Positions 8,365-18,204 of a stretch of DNA of 64,000 nt are shown here, piece after piece. Origin of the DNA: CAYQJL01 sp964573295 (lineage in GTDB: Bacteria; Eisenbacteria; RBG-16-71-46; CAIMUX01; WJJG01); NCBI GenBank assembly GCA_964573295.1, contig CAZNJE010000012.1:1-64000 (forward strand), in the 5' to 3' direction. The notes beneath the pieces are model-generated. The model was not told where the DNA came from and ran no database searches. It was given only the letters and a program-made list of their open reading frames with translations. Made by a program: the position numbers and the translations under genes. Position 1 is the stretch's first letter, and each line of letters begins with the position of its first letter.

Positions 8365-9642
8365 GCGCTTCTTGCTTCAATTGGCCCGGTCATGGGACCC
8401 AGATGCTCAACCTGCCGCGCCGATGGGCGGCGACCGGGGGACGCGAGCAGGTTCCAAGTGAGCAGCAAACTAGTTCGTCGTATGATTGTCCAAGAGGTGA
8501 TTTGCGATTCAGTGCACGTGAACGAGACGATCGCGAGGCGGCACCGCATTTGGCAAACGGCCGAGACGCTCATCGAAGAGCTACCGCTTCTTCCGCGGCG
8601 GGATGGCACACGGGGTTCAGCGAACGCGATTGCCGCAAATCCAATCCTAATGATCCTCCGCCGAGCAATTGCAGCATCTACAAGTGTCTGCCAAATCGCG
8701 CCAAACGGGAAATGTCCAGCAGTGCGCCTCGACTACGCTGATCCAGCAGCGTGCTCAGAGCAGGTATGATATGAACTTAGAGATTCGAGCGAGTCGGCCA
8801 TCATCGGTCGATGTCATTCGATTATAGTCAAAGCACCTTCACATAGCTTGGCTGCTTCAGAATCGTGACGACCTGCTTCACAACAGCCACTAGTTTCTTG
8901 GTTGACAGTGCTGCAGGTATCATCTACCCTGATTGTGCTAGTGAGTGATGCGCGAATTGCCAGCCATCGCATAGCGAACATGGGAAGCAGGATCTAAGCA
9001 GCCTAGCGTTTGGAGGTTTCGTGGTACGCTGCGGGCGGCTATCTTCGGTTCTCTCTTTCATCCCCCGAGTTCCTGCTCTATTCCGGGTGATTCGGATGCA
9101 CGCGTCCCCCCCCCCCCCCNNNNNNNNNNACACACACACACACAGCACGGAGGCTCCTTCTAGAGTTTCCCGATTTCTGCTGGGCCTGCCGGCGGCCGCA
9201 GGTTTCGGCCCACGAGGTAGGTGCGATTCATGAATCGTGCCCCAGATGCTCCATACTCTGCCATTCGGATATGCTCCTTGAGGCTTTGAATTTCCTTCAT
9301 CTTGATATTCAAGCCAGTCTATTCCTGGACAGTCCGGTTTCTGCCTGCGACAAACACGGGCCGAGTGGTCCGCCAAGGCGACCGCGGGCCTGGTGGCGAC
9401 TTTCCACAAGGACAAGGCGAAGCTGCATCGGCGACGAGTGCGAAGGTCAAGTATGTAGTCCTGGGTACGGTGAGCGGATCCTGAGGCAAGTCGAATGAAA
9501 CGAAGTCGGGCGAGAAGTCAGGACGTTCTGATCGACCGGACTTACTCATGGGATTGGAGCACACGCGCGGTGCTCAGCACGCGAGACGGTTAGCGAGTCG
9601 AGGTTGACTGTGAGCCAACACCTGGTGAAGAAGGAGGCATTC
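8365..9642. other. Long non-coding stretch with an assembly gap
   Basis: There are about 1.28 kb without a supported gene. One frame (8299-8769, plus strand) is open but has no start signal or recognisable motif. 8473-8520 matches 18413-18460 at 39 of 48 positions. A C-run (9106-9119), ten Ns (9120-9129) and an AC repeat (9130-9144) mark an assembly gap, so real sequence may be missing here. Confidence 0.55.
9120..9129. other. Assembly gap (10 N) between poly-C and AC repeat
   Basis: Ten N bases are flanked by 14 C on the left and an AC dinucleotide run on the right. Simple repeats on both sides suggest a low-complexity tract the assembler could not cross; the true length is unknown. Confidence 0.9.
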
Positions 9643-12600
9643 ATGCATTTTCGGCAAACAGGACGTACGGCGGATTTCCATCACACGGCCAGCATACTGC
9701 TTACAACGGTGGTGCTCGCCCTTGTGGCCGGCATTCCCGCAGTGGCGCAGGAGCTCAACCACGCCTTCCGCTACCATACCGAGCATGTCGAGATTATCGA
9801 CGCCGGCGCGTATGATCGGGTCGAATACGACGGGGCACGCGCGGACTATGACCCGAGGCTGTATGGATATCCTGAGCTTCCCGTATTCATCCATCGCTTT
9901 CTCCTGCCACCTGAAACACGAATCGAGGAGCTGCTCTTCACCAATATCGAGACCGAGACGCTAGAAGGCGAGTTCCTGCCGCGTCCTATCGAGCCGGAGA
10001 GCCCTCCTGGCGAGGAGCCTGAACCGCATGGGCCGCTCCCCGAGATCTACGAGTCGGAGAATCCATATCCAGAGCAGCCGATCACAATTACAACCGAGGG
10101 CGAGTTCCGCGGCTATCACCTGGTGACGCTGAAAGTCTACCCGGTGCAGTTCGTGGGAGCCTCCGGCACGCTTCGCGCGGTCACGAACATGCAAATTGGC
10201 GCCAGCTTGCGGCCCATGACCGCAGAGGAGGTGGAGAGCCGCCACCAACGGCTTCGCCTTGATACGAGGCCCCTCTCGGAACGGAATGATCTGAAGTGGA
10301 TCCGCGAGACCGTACTCAATCCGGAGGACCTCTGGGCATACGAGCCCGAAGGAGAGGACCCTACGGGACCAAGAACCCTGTCCATGGGGGAAGACAATCC
10401 CTTTGGCGGTTTCGTGCCGACGGAGCACCCTTCCCTGGAGGGCCCTCCAGTACGCTACGTCATCATCACAGATTCGCTGGACATGAAGGGTAGGGAGCTC
10501 GGTGACGGCCTGATGGATGAGTTTCAACGCCTGGCCGACTGGAAGACATCCAAAGGCGTCCCGGCGATCGTCAAGAGCGTGACGTGGATCGAGCAGAGGT
10601 ACAACGGCATCGACGTCCCAGAGAAGATCCGCGCGTTCATCAAGGACGCTGCGGCCAAATGGGGGACGGACTACGTCCTACTCGGGGGTGGAGAGGATAT
10701 CGTTCCCTTCCGACTCCTGGGGGCCCCCGATTCACGTTGGGTAGGGAATACGCCACTCAAACGTGCAGATCCGCCAGCCGACATGTACTACTCCGAGCTA
10801 GACGACAACTGGAACGACGACGGCGATGCCTATTTCGGGGAGAAGGAAGGGACAGTCTACGAAGTCGAGCAACGTGCCTATCAGGACCTCTGCCTCGGCC
10901 GACTGACCGTTCGCGACAGCCTCGAAGCCTCGATCGTGGTCAATAAGATCCTCGCAAACGAGTGTGTGCCCGGAGTAGAGGGACGCCCAGACACATCGTA
11001 CTGGACCTCCTTTGCGGTTGCAACTGGCCTTGTGCACACTGCCGACGCTACAAGCGAAACCCACAACGGCATCGTACTGGCAGAGGCACTGATTGACTCG
11101 GTTGAGGCGTCGCAGTTCCAACTGGACATCGAACGACTGTATGCAGTGATGCCCACGCAGTACGTGTACTGTCCAGAGAATCTGCAGAACGTGCAGTGTT
11201 ACGCTGGCATGCACTCCCTGTTATCCGGCCTCTCCTATCAAGCGTACACATCTGACAACCTTGCAGATGCCCTAGCCAGTGGGCAACATCTACTTTGGCA
11301 CCGTGAACACTCGAACCGCAATATCCTCGGGGGTGTTTCGAAGATCACAGACACCGCCAGCTGCGCCACGGAATCCTGGCAAGCAGCCTGCTTGACAGCA
11401 TTCGTGGCCGCAAATGAGATCGACGACCACTTCACGAGTGACCGAGCAGACTACTTGGACACGGGGCACAACCTCCCGATTATCTTCTCGTCTGGGTGCG
11501 ACACGAATTGGTACGACTTGGATGCAATCAGTGAGCGCTTCATTCGCGCGCCCGCAGGCGGAGCGATTGCCTATATTGGCGGGGAGTATTCAGTAGGCGC
11601 AGCTGCGGCGGCAGACCATTCGAGAAACCTGTTTGGGAGGATGTTCCCCGAGGGAGATGCTCATCTGGGCAATGCAGTGCGCAACGCTATCAACAGCAAT
11701 GACTACCCGCCGGTGGTCGGAGTGCTGTTCCCTCTTCTTGGTGACCCGGAGCTTCCTCTTTGCTGGGTTGAGCCTGATTCCCTTGAGCTTGCTAAGTCAC
11801 CCGCCGGTTTCACTTATCTCGGCCCGCGGAGTGTGACGATCACAGTGACCTGTGACAGCTCTCCTGTTGAGGGAGCCCGTGTTTGCATGAAGCAGGCCGA
11901 CAATGCCTACGCGATAGCGTGGACGGACGCTGCCGGGCAGGCAGAGTTTGAAGCCTTCACACCCCTCGATTCAACGCCGACCTACATTATGGCGACGGCG
12001 GTCGGATACTACCCTCAGCTTGACTCCCTGACGACGTCGGGAACTGGGTTTGGCAGCTGGCACCATGTCCGCTATGACGGTCACACGCGAGATGACAATG
12101 TCACGGGGGGCGATGGCGACGACCTATTCGAAGCCGGTGAGACGGCCGAGTTTGGTATCTCAGTGAAGAACGTGAGTCCCGGGGGTGCAACCAATCTGAC
12201 AGGGGTGTGGGCCAAGCTGTGGCCCACGGCTCCTGTTACCTTCGATCTGGCTTTGCAGGGCGGCGGTGATGAAGACTACGAGCCCGAAGACATCTACATT
12301 GGCAAAAATGGTGCGCACCCCCACGAATCGGCAGATGCGGGGGGGCTGACAACTCCGGCTTGGGGGAATGAGTTCAAGATTCCCAGCAACTGGGAAGCGA
12401 TCCGCACCGAAGAGCGCTGGGAATCCGCAGGGATTCCCAGCGAGAGCAGGATCCTCCTTTGGCGGGCACAGGACGGAAGCTACCGTCTTCAAACTGAATA
12501 CTGTGCGGGCGATGACTCTCTCTTCGTAGGAACCCTGTCCACGGAGGGTGGCTTCAGTGACGTCCTGAAGCTCAGCGGGGAAACAGCCGACAGTTTGTTC

Positions 12601-15315
12601 TTTGACGAGGCTGCAAACCCAGACACGCTGAGGTTCAAGTTCTGCGGCGACGGGACTGCCGATTTGCTCAAGTTCCGTGCTGAGTCGACTGACTGGCTGG
12701 CAATCTCCCCCGATAGCTCCTACATCGGAACCCTGTCCAGCGGGGCGACTGCCGAGGCGGATTTTAGCGTCGTGACGACAGAGCAGGTCGCGGATGAGGA
12801 ACTGATGGCCTTCACCGTCGCGGTGCATGACGCCTCCGGCTCTTGGTGGCATTCGGATTTCACCGAGGAGATACATGCTTCTGAACTCGAAGTGATGAAG
12901 ATGGAGCGCGACATTGTCCGCATTGGGGGCACGGGCTACTCGGGCTATTTCGCGCCCACTATCGCCAATCTCGGCACCGGGGACGCAGATAGCGTTGCGA
13001 CAGTTCTTCACATTACAGATTTTGGTGGCGCGAACTGCACTTGCTGGGACAGCTCTGTCACGATCGGAGGGATCGCTGCTTCCGATACCTCCGTCGCCTG
13101 GCCCGACTCCTTCCACGTCGTCTGCACGGAGCTGGATCCCGAGGTCTTTGATGGATTCACGTACGATCTCGAAGTGCAGGTGTGGTACCCAAATGGAATC
13201 GCAATCGGCGACACGCTTGTAGGACAGGATACCGACACCCCAACGGCGCCGACCAATCTTGCCGTCGATGACGGCTCGGAGGGGGCCGTGCTGACGTGGA
13301 GCCCCTCAACCAGTGAGGATGTGCGCGGATATCATGTGTATCGATATGTGCCCACGGATACGTCGCGAGTCACCCGGGCCCCACTCGAAGGGAGTGCCAG
13401 GTTTGCCGAAAGCGGCCAAGTACCATTCGACGCGGGAGGCAACTACCTGAGCTACCGATACGCTGTCTCAGCCGTGGATGCATCAGGGAACGAAAGTGAG
13501 AAGGTTTACTCAGATACATCCAGCGTGTGGTTGCCCGAACTCGAGGGGTGGCCGAAGCGCGTAGATACTCGGTCCTGGTGCGCTCCGGTGGCTTGTGACG
13601 TCGACAGCGCCGACGCTGACGGTTTGGAGGTCTTTGCTGCCGGGAAGGCGATCTATGCATGGAAGGCGAATGGTGATCCTTTGATCGCAGCAAACGACGA
13701 TGGACTCTTCTACGATCCCACGACCGACCAGCATGCAATCGAGGATTTTGCGGAGGTCGAGTGCTTCTTCTATGGGGCCCTGGCAATCGAGGATATCGAC
13801 GGAGACGACAACTTCGAGATTGTGGGGAACTTGACGCCCTATGGCGTCTACGTCCTGGAATACGATGACGGTCCGCCCGCAAGTGTGACCAAGGAATGGT
13901 TCTGCGAGGTCGAGGCCCCGCTGTGCACCCCTACCATTGCCGACCTGGACAACGATGATGCCTACGAGATCATCCTGAGCGGGGGATTCAGCTCCAATCT
14001 CTATGTGTGGGCGGCCGACGGAAGGACGTTCCAGCAAACCCACAACATGACGGGCATCTACGGAACAGCCAACGGAGGAGCGAAGTACAACTATGGTCAC
14101 GTCGCTGTCGGGGAGTTTGACGCCAACAGCGATGGGCTGGAGATCATCCAGACTTTGGGATATGAAAATGACAGCGGCAATTGTGTGCCGAGGGTCACGT
14201 GTTGGGCGACCGCTGATAGCGTTGGATCACAGCTTTGGACAACCAATATAGGAAGCGTCTCCGGCCTGGTTCTTTCATCACCTGTGATCGGGGACATCGA
14301 CGGTGACAATGACGAACTGGAGATAGCCGTTTCGCGTGAGTCGGCAGAGGACTGGGCGAGTCACGTCGGCGGGATATGGTTGCTCGATGCCGACGGGGAT
14401 GTCGTCAACTCCATAGAGGAAGAAGACTTGTTCTTCAGAGTCGAGCCTGCTCCCACCCCGGCGCTAGCGGAACGAGGAGTCGGGGAAGACAATCTAGAGA
14501 TCTACATTGCAAATGGGCGGCAAGAGGAACCAGAAACCTACAAGTGGTCCAGGCCGATCGAGATGCTTGTCTGGGAGGGAGATCTATCCGATACCCAGAG
14601 CAAGGTTGACACGACAACGGTAGTTGACTACATCCCCGTGCCTGGACGAACTCACGAGCACAGCATTGGTGAACATCAGCCTGCAATTGGCGACATTGAC
14701 GGCGACGAGAACCTCGAAGTAATCATCTGCAACAATTCCGGATATCTGGCCTGCTTTGATGTCGGCGGAGACATGGAGCCCGAGGTGGGCTGGCCACAGC
14801 GTTTCCACGACATCCCGCTAACGCCTACGATTGCCGATATCGATGCCAATGGCTACCTGGACCTCATTGTTGTGGACCGATCCGGTGCGGTGCATGCATT
14901 GCGACTCCCCGGGGCGACAGACGGTGCTGATCTGCCCTGGCCGGAGTTTGGACACGACCGCCGAAACACTTCCAATTACCACACTGCAATCGGCTCACGG
15001 GGTAGAAGTGGACCAGGGGCGTCAGATGTCGCGGCTCAGTATCCTGCCCGGTTTGACGTGTGGCCGAGCATTCTGCAGCGGGAGTTGGAAGTAAGATTCG
15101 CACTCACTCAGCGGGGCATGGTGGACCTCAGCGTTCTCGATATCGAGGGGCGATGTGTCAAGCGCATACTGGGCCAGGAGTTGGCAGCCGGCGCTCACTC
15201 GGCCGTCTGGGATGGACGGGATGATGGCTCCCGCCGGTTGGCCACCGGGGTCTATTTCATACGGCTTGAGCGCGCGGGAGAGGTCGATGTCAGAAGGCTC
15301 ACAGTGATACAATAG
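9643..15315 (+). CDS. Secreted gingipain-like (C25) protease with propeller and FlgD-type sorting domain
   Basis: A giant 1890-residue exported protein. It starts at ATG 9643 (AAGGAGG five bases upstream), followed by a signal-like segment ending near VAGIPAVAQE. A C25 pro-region leads to the catalytic domain, about residues 265-705: VRYVIITDS, DYVLLGGGEDIVPF, His553 in LLWHREHSN, Cys619 in FSSGCDTNW, GGAIAYIGG. An Ig-like stretch, a fibronectin III-like domain near 1195-1290 (APTNLAVDD...VLTWSPS), and FG-GAP/VCBS-like repeats (IEDIDGDDNFEI, IADLDNDDAYEI, IGDIDGDENLEV) to about 1775 follow. The last 85 residues are a FlgD Ig-like module (AVWDGRDDGSRRLATGVYFIRL), typical of cell-surface or type IX-like secreted proteins. 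Gingipain-type enzymes are Arg/Lys-specific cysteine proteases; specificity cannot be read here. Confidence 0.9.
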   Translation: MHFRQTGRTADFHHTASILLTTVVLALVAGIPAVAQELNHAFRYHTEHVEIIDAGAYDRVEYDGARADYDPRLYGYPELPVFIHRFLLPPETRIEELLFTNIETETLEGEFLPRPIEPESPPGEEPEPHGPLPEIYESENPYPEQPITITTEGEFRGYHLVTLKVYPVQFVGASGTLRAVTNMQIGASLRPMTAEEVESRHQRLRLDTRPLSERNDLKWIRETVLNPEDLWAYEPEGEDPTGPRTLSMGEDNPFGGFVPTEHPSLEGPPVRYVIITDSLDMKGRELGDGLMDEFQRLADWKTSKGVPAIVKSVTWIEQRYNGIDVPEKIRAFIKDAAAKWGTDYVLLGGGEDIVPFRLLGAPDSRWVGNTPLKRADPPADMYYSELDDNWNDDGDAYFGEKEGTVYEVEQRAYQDLCLGRLTVRDSLEASIVVNKILANECVPGVEGRPDTSYWTSFAVATGLVHTADATSETHNGIVLAEALIDSVEASQFQLDIERLYAVMPTQYVYCPENLQNVQCYAGMHSLLSGLSYQAYTSDNLADALASGQHLLWHREHSNRNILGGVSKITDTASCATESWQAACLTAFVAANEIDDHFTSDRADYLDTGHNLPIIFSSGCDTNWYDLDAISERFIRAPAGGAIAYIGGEYSVGAAAAADHSRNLFGRMFPEGDAHLGNAVRNAINSNDYPPVVGVLFPLLGDPELPLCWVEPDSLELAKSPAGFTYLGPRSVTITVTCDSSPVEGARVCMKQADNAYAIAWTDAAGQAEFEAFTPLDSTPTYIMATAVGYYPQLDSLTTSGTGFGSWHHVRYDGHTRDDNVTGGDGDDLFEAGETAEFGISVKNVSPGGATNLTGVWAKLWPTAPVTFDLALQGGGDEDYEPEDIYIGKNGAHPHESADAGGLTTPAWGNEFKIPSNWEAIRTEERWESAGIPSESRILLWRAQDGSYRLQTEYCAGDDSLFVGTLSTEGGFSDVLKLSGETADSLFFDEAANPDTLRFKFCGDGTADLLKFRAESTDWLAISPDSSYIGTLSSGATAEADFSVVTTEQVADEELMAFTVAVHDASGSWWHSDFTEEIHASELEVMKMERDIVRIGGTGYSGYFAPTIANLGTGDADSVATVLHITDFGGANCTCWDSSVTIGGIAASDTSVAWPDSFHVVCTELDPEVFDGFTYDLEVQVWYPNGIAIGDTLVGQDTDTPTAPTNLAVDDGSEGAVLTWSPSTSEDVRGYHVYRYVPTDTSRVTRAPLEGSARFAESGQVPFDAGGNYLSYRYAVSAVDASGNESEKVYSDTSSVWLPELEGWPKRVDTRSWCAPVACDVDSADADGLEVFAAGKAIYAWKANGDPLIAANDDGLFYDPTTDQHAIEDFAEVECFFYGALAIEDIDGDDNFEIVGNLTPYGVYVLEYDDGPPASVTKEWFCEVEAPLCTPTIADLDNDDAYEIILSGGFSSNLYVWAADGRTFQQTHNMTGIYGTANGGAKYNYGHVAVGEFDANSDGLEIIQTLGYENDSGNCVPRVTCWATADSVGSQLWTTNIGSVSGLVLSSPVIGDIDGDNDELEIAVSRESAEDWASHVGGIWLLDADGDVVNSIEEEDLFFRVEPAPTPALAERGVGEDNLEIYIANGRQEEPETYKWSRPIEMLVWEGDLSDTQSKVDTTTVVDYIPVPGRTHEHSIGEHQPAIGDIDGDENLEVIICNNSGYLACFDVGGDMEPEVGWPQRFHDIPLTPTIADIDANGYLDLIVVDRSGAVHALRLPGATDGADLPWPEFGHDRRNTSNYHTAIGSRGRSGPGASDVAAQYPARFDVWPSILQRELEVRFALTQRGMVDLSVLDIEGRCVKRILGQELAAGAHSAVWDGRDDGSRRLATGVYFIRLERAGEVDVRRLTVIQ

Positions 15316-15358
15316 ATGTGCTATCTGCTTCCGTGACCGAACGGGGAGGAGGAAGGCT

Positions 15359-17761
15359 ATGGCAAGTCCCATCTGCGACAGGCGAAGGATCATGCGTGGG
15401 ATCATACTTCCACTGTTTGGTGTCCTGGCCTGTCTGAACTCTGTGGCGGGCAGCGAAGAGACGACTTGGTGGCATGGGTTCTATGGGCCGCTTGAATCCG
15501 CCGGTGTCGTTTGCAGCATCATCTATGAAGGCAATCTCGTTGTGGGGGGATCTTTCACCGATCTGGGAGGTCTTCCGTATCCCTATCTTGCAATGTGGGA
15601 CGGCCTTCAGTGGCAGGCACTCGGTGAGGAGCTGAACGGTTTTGTCTATGGACTCTGCATTCACGAAGGCGCCCTCGTAGCCACCGGGTTGTTCACTCAC
15701 GCCGGAGATACCGCAGTCAACGGGATCGCTGCCTACAGGGACGGTTCATGGCAGCCGCTCGGCGAGGGACTCAACGACTTTGGAGCCGTGGTTGCCTCGT
15801 ATGGTGGGTGGTTGTACGTGGGGGGTGCATTCACAACCGCCGGAGGTCAACCCGCGAATCACATCGCTGCCTGGGACGGTTCAAGCTGGCAGGAGGTTGG
15901 AACGGGCTTCGATGGATGGGTGTGGTCGCTCGAGGTGTGGGATGGGTGTTTGTTTGCGGGAGGCGACTTCGTCGATGCGGGGCCTGAGGGCGCCGACTAT
16001 ATTGCTGTGCTCGAGGGCGGCGATTGGGGAGATGTTGGCGGGGGGGTGAATGGACTTGTCTATGTCCTTTCGGTATATGAAGGCAATCTCATTGCGGGCG
16101 GCAACTTCAGTGAAGCCGGTGGTCAAGAAGCGCTGGGCGTTGCCACCTGGAACGGTAGTGAATGGGGAGATGTCGGGGGCGGTGTCACGCGAGCGTCTGA
16201 AAACGGGGAGGTATTGGATCTGACAATCTGGAACGGGGACCTTGTTCTCGTGGGCAACTTCTGGGGGGCTGGGGAGCTTGAAGTTGGCAACATAGCGCAA
16301 TGGGACGGCCAAGCATGGGAGTCCTTTGATGGAGGCAGCGGCTCCTCTATGCGGACGGTCGTAGTCTACGCAGATGAGGTGATTGTCGGTGGACTCCTCG
16401 GACAAATCTATGATGCGTACGCCCGGGGGCTGGCCCGATGGACCGGGGAGCAGTGGGTGACCTTTGGGGCTGGACTGAACGGCTCGATCAGCGAGATGGC
16501 TGTGCATGAGGACCTGCTCGTGATGGTCGGCGAACTCGATCAGGGAGGGCTGACCACATCGAATCGGGTGATCGCGTGGGATGGAGACGAGTGGGTCGAC
16601 ATGCACGGCGATCCAAACCACTCCCCATGCCTGCTGGCAGTCGCGTCTTTTGGTGATGAGTTCGTCGTGGGCGGGGCATTCGCAAACGGCTGGGGGAATC
16701 CGGACAATCTCTGTGTGGCGGCATGGAATGGAGTGACGTGGCATCCCCTGGATCGTGGCCTGAATGGTAGCGGGGTTCTGGCCCTCTTGGCCCGCAATGA
16801 CCTGTTGTATGCCGGAGGGTATCTCACCCAAACCGGGTCCGGGGTGGAACTGCACAACGTGGCGGTCTGGAACGGCACCTACTGGCAGGATGTCGGCGGG
16901 GGCGTCAACGCGCCGGCAACGGCCCTCGCCTATATTCGTGCAGAGCTGTATGTGGGGGGCGAGTTCACCCAGGCGGGCGGATCCTCAATTCCATACTTGG
17001 CCCGGTGGACCGGCCAGGAATGGGGTCCGGTCGGCGGTGGCGTCAATGGGATGGTCAGAGACATGGTCGTCTACAACGAGGAGCTGATTGTGGCCGGGGA
17101 CTTCACGGAAGCCGGGGGGATGGCCGCCAACCATATCGCATCGTGGGAGCCGCATTACGAGGACTGGACGCCTCTGGGCGAGGGGCTCGAGTTTGGGCCC
17201 AATGGGCACATCGAGGATCTGGCCGTCGTCGGGCAGTTCCTCGTGGTGGCCGGGGACATCGGTCAACCCACGGAGAACATCACCTACTGGAACGGCCAGG
17301 AGTGGTTCCCCATCGAGAATGGTCCCAACGGCAAGGTCACAGCGATTGCAGCTTTCCAGGATGGCGTCTATTTCGGTGGCGAGTTCACGACGGTGGGTGA
17401 TCAGCAGCCCTCCCGGTACATCGCCCGGAGCCTGGACTTCGCCACGTCTGGGATTCCGCCTGCCGGGGAGAATCCGGTCGCGGCCGGGCTGCGGCTGAGT
17501 CCTTCCTGGCCGAATCCCCTTCAAGACCACACCCGGGTGCGATTCACGCTCGCGCAACCCGCGGTGGTCGATGTGAATGTCTATGACGTCTTGGGTCGCC
17601 GGGTCAGAAGGCTTGCCAGCGCGCCTCTGCCCGCCGGCGGCCACAACCTGTCCTGGGACGGCCGGAGCGACCTGGGCCAGCCGGTCGAGTCGGGCACCTA
17701 CTACATCCGCATGCAGACCGTAGGGAATGAGGTCACTCGCCGGGTCGTGGTTGTGAGGTGA
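15359..17761 (+). CDS. Secreted protein with about 14 GG-x-F/W-D-G repeats and FlgD-type C-terminus
   Basis: This 800-residue exported protein starts at ATG 15359 behind GGAGGAGGAAGG; a hydrophobic signal (IILPLFGVLACL) ends near residue 32. The body is about 14 units of roughly 48 residues, each with a GG.F..AGG segment, an IA.WDG..W core and a LG.GLNG.V turn, like delta-60/Kelch-type beta-propeller repeats. Two or more seven-bladed propellers are likely. The end (RVRFTLAQPAVVDVNVYDVL, LSWDGRSDLGQPVESGTYYIR) is a FlgD Ig-like module shared with its neighbours. It lies 43 bases after the C25 gene and is probably co-transcribed. The ligand is unknown; surface display or matrix binding is inference. 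Confidence 0.85.
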   Translation: MASPICDRRRIMRGIILPLFGVLACLNSVAGSEETTWWHGFYGPLESAGVVCSIIYEGNLVVGGSFTDLGGLPYPYLAMWDGLQWQALGEELNGFVYGLCIHEGALVATGLFTHAGDTAVNGIAAYRDGSWQPLGEGLNDFGAVVASYGGWLYVGGAFTTAGGQPANHIAAWDGSSWQEVGTGFDGWVWSLEVWDGCLFAGGDFVDAGPEGADYIAVLEGGDWGDVGGGVNGLVYVLSVYEGNLIAGGNFSEAGGQEALGVATWNGSEWGDVGGGVTRASENGEVLDLTIWNGDLVLVGNFWGAGELEVGNIAQWDGQAWESFDGGSGSSMRTVVVYADEVIVGGLLGQIYDAYARGLARWTGEQWVTFGAGLNGSISEMAVHEDLLVMVGELDQGGLTTSNRVIAWDGDEWVDMHGDPNHSPCLLAVASFGDEFVVGGAFANGWGNPDNLCVAAWNGVTWHPLDRGLNGSGVLALLARNDLLYAGGYLTQTGSGVELHNVAVWNGTYWQDVGGGVNAPATALAYIRAELYVGGEFTQAGGSSIPYLARWTGQEWGPVGGGVNGMVRDMVVYNEELIVAGDFTEAGGMAANHIASWEPHYEDWTPLGEGLEFGPNGHIEDLAVVGQFLVVAGDIGQPTENITYWNGQEWFPIENGPNGKVTAIAAFQDGVYFGGEFTTVGDQQPSRYIARSLDFATSGIPPAGENPVAAGLRLSPSWPNPLQDHTRVRFTLAQPAVVDVNVYDVLGRRVRRLASAPLPAGGHNLSWDGRSDLGQPVESGTYYIRMQTVGNEVTRRVVVVR

Positions 17762-17804
17762 GAGCGTTTCCTTGGCGGGCGGGGAGTGGGTAGCAGAAGG
17801 CCTC

Positions 17805-18141
17805 GCGACCCGGAGCCCGACTCGGGGTCGCGCGCTGAACTCGAGCGCATCGACCGGAAGGCCGGCGCCATCGCGCCCGGGCCCGTACCGATGACGCGCC
17901 TGGTGGCCGAGACCACGCGCGAGCGGCTGGACCTCTTGCGCGAGGCCGATGCGATCATGATGGACGCCCTGGCGGACTACGACCTCATGCACGTCGTCTG
18001 GCAGTGCCCGACGGTGATGCTGCCGGCCTCGGCCGGCGGAACTCCTCGCCGATGTGGCCGCCGCGATCCGGGCGCGGCCAGGGGTGAGCGGCGTGGGCAT
18101 CGATGTGTCGACCAAGCCGCCCGGCACGATCGAGTGGGAGT
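17805..18141 (+). pseudogene. Decayed second copy of the guaA 3' end
   Basis: The sequence aligns to the end of guaA (about 7616-8308). It holds the coding block for LVAETTRERLDLLREAD and the final STKPPGTIEWE. It lacks about 270 bases that correspond to guaA 7690-7960 and 80 bases that correspond to 8125-8204; the second loss shifts the frame. There is no amidotransferase or PPi-loop part and no start, so it cannot make GMP synthase. The near-identity of the last 160 bases, including sequence beyond the stop, suggests a fairly recent duplication or gene conversion. Confidence 0.85.
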
Positions 18142-18204
18142 AGGCGGGGCGTCCCGCCCGATTGCCTCCGTGTTCTATTGCCGGATGCAGCTGTGCAACT
18201 CGCT
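18045..18204 (+). repeat. Direct repeat, copy 2: guaA 3' end plus downstream sequence
   Basis: Partner of 8208-8364. It keeps the guaA stop, the post-stop hairpin and the following tract up to GCTGTGCAAC before the two copies diverge. Together with copy 1 it brackets the C25/repeat-protein block. Confidence 0.9.

Noticed and set aside
8299..8769. 156-codon open frame after guaA as a gene
   Set aside because: It starts inside guaA, crosses the duplicated non-coding tail, has no ribosome site of its own and no recognisable motif.
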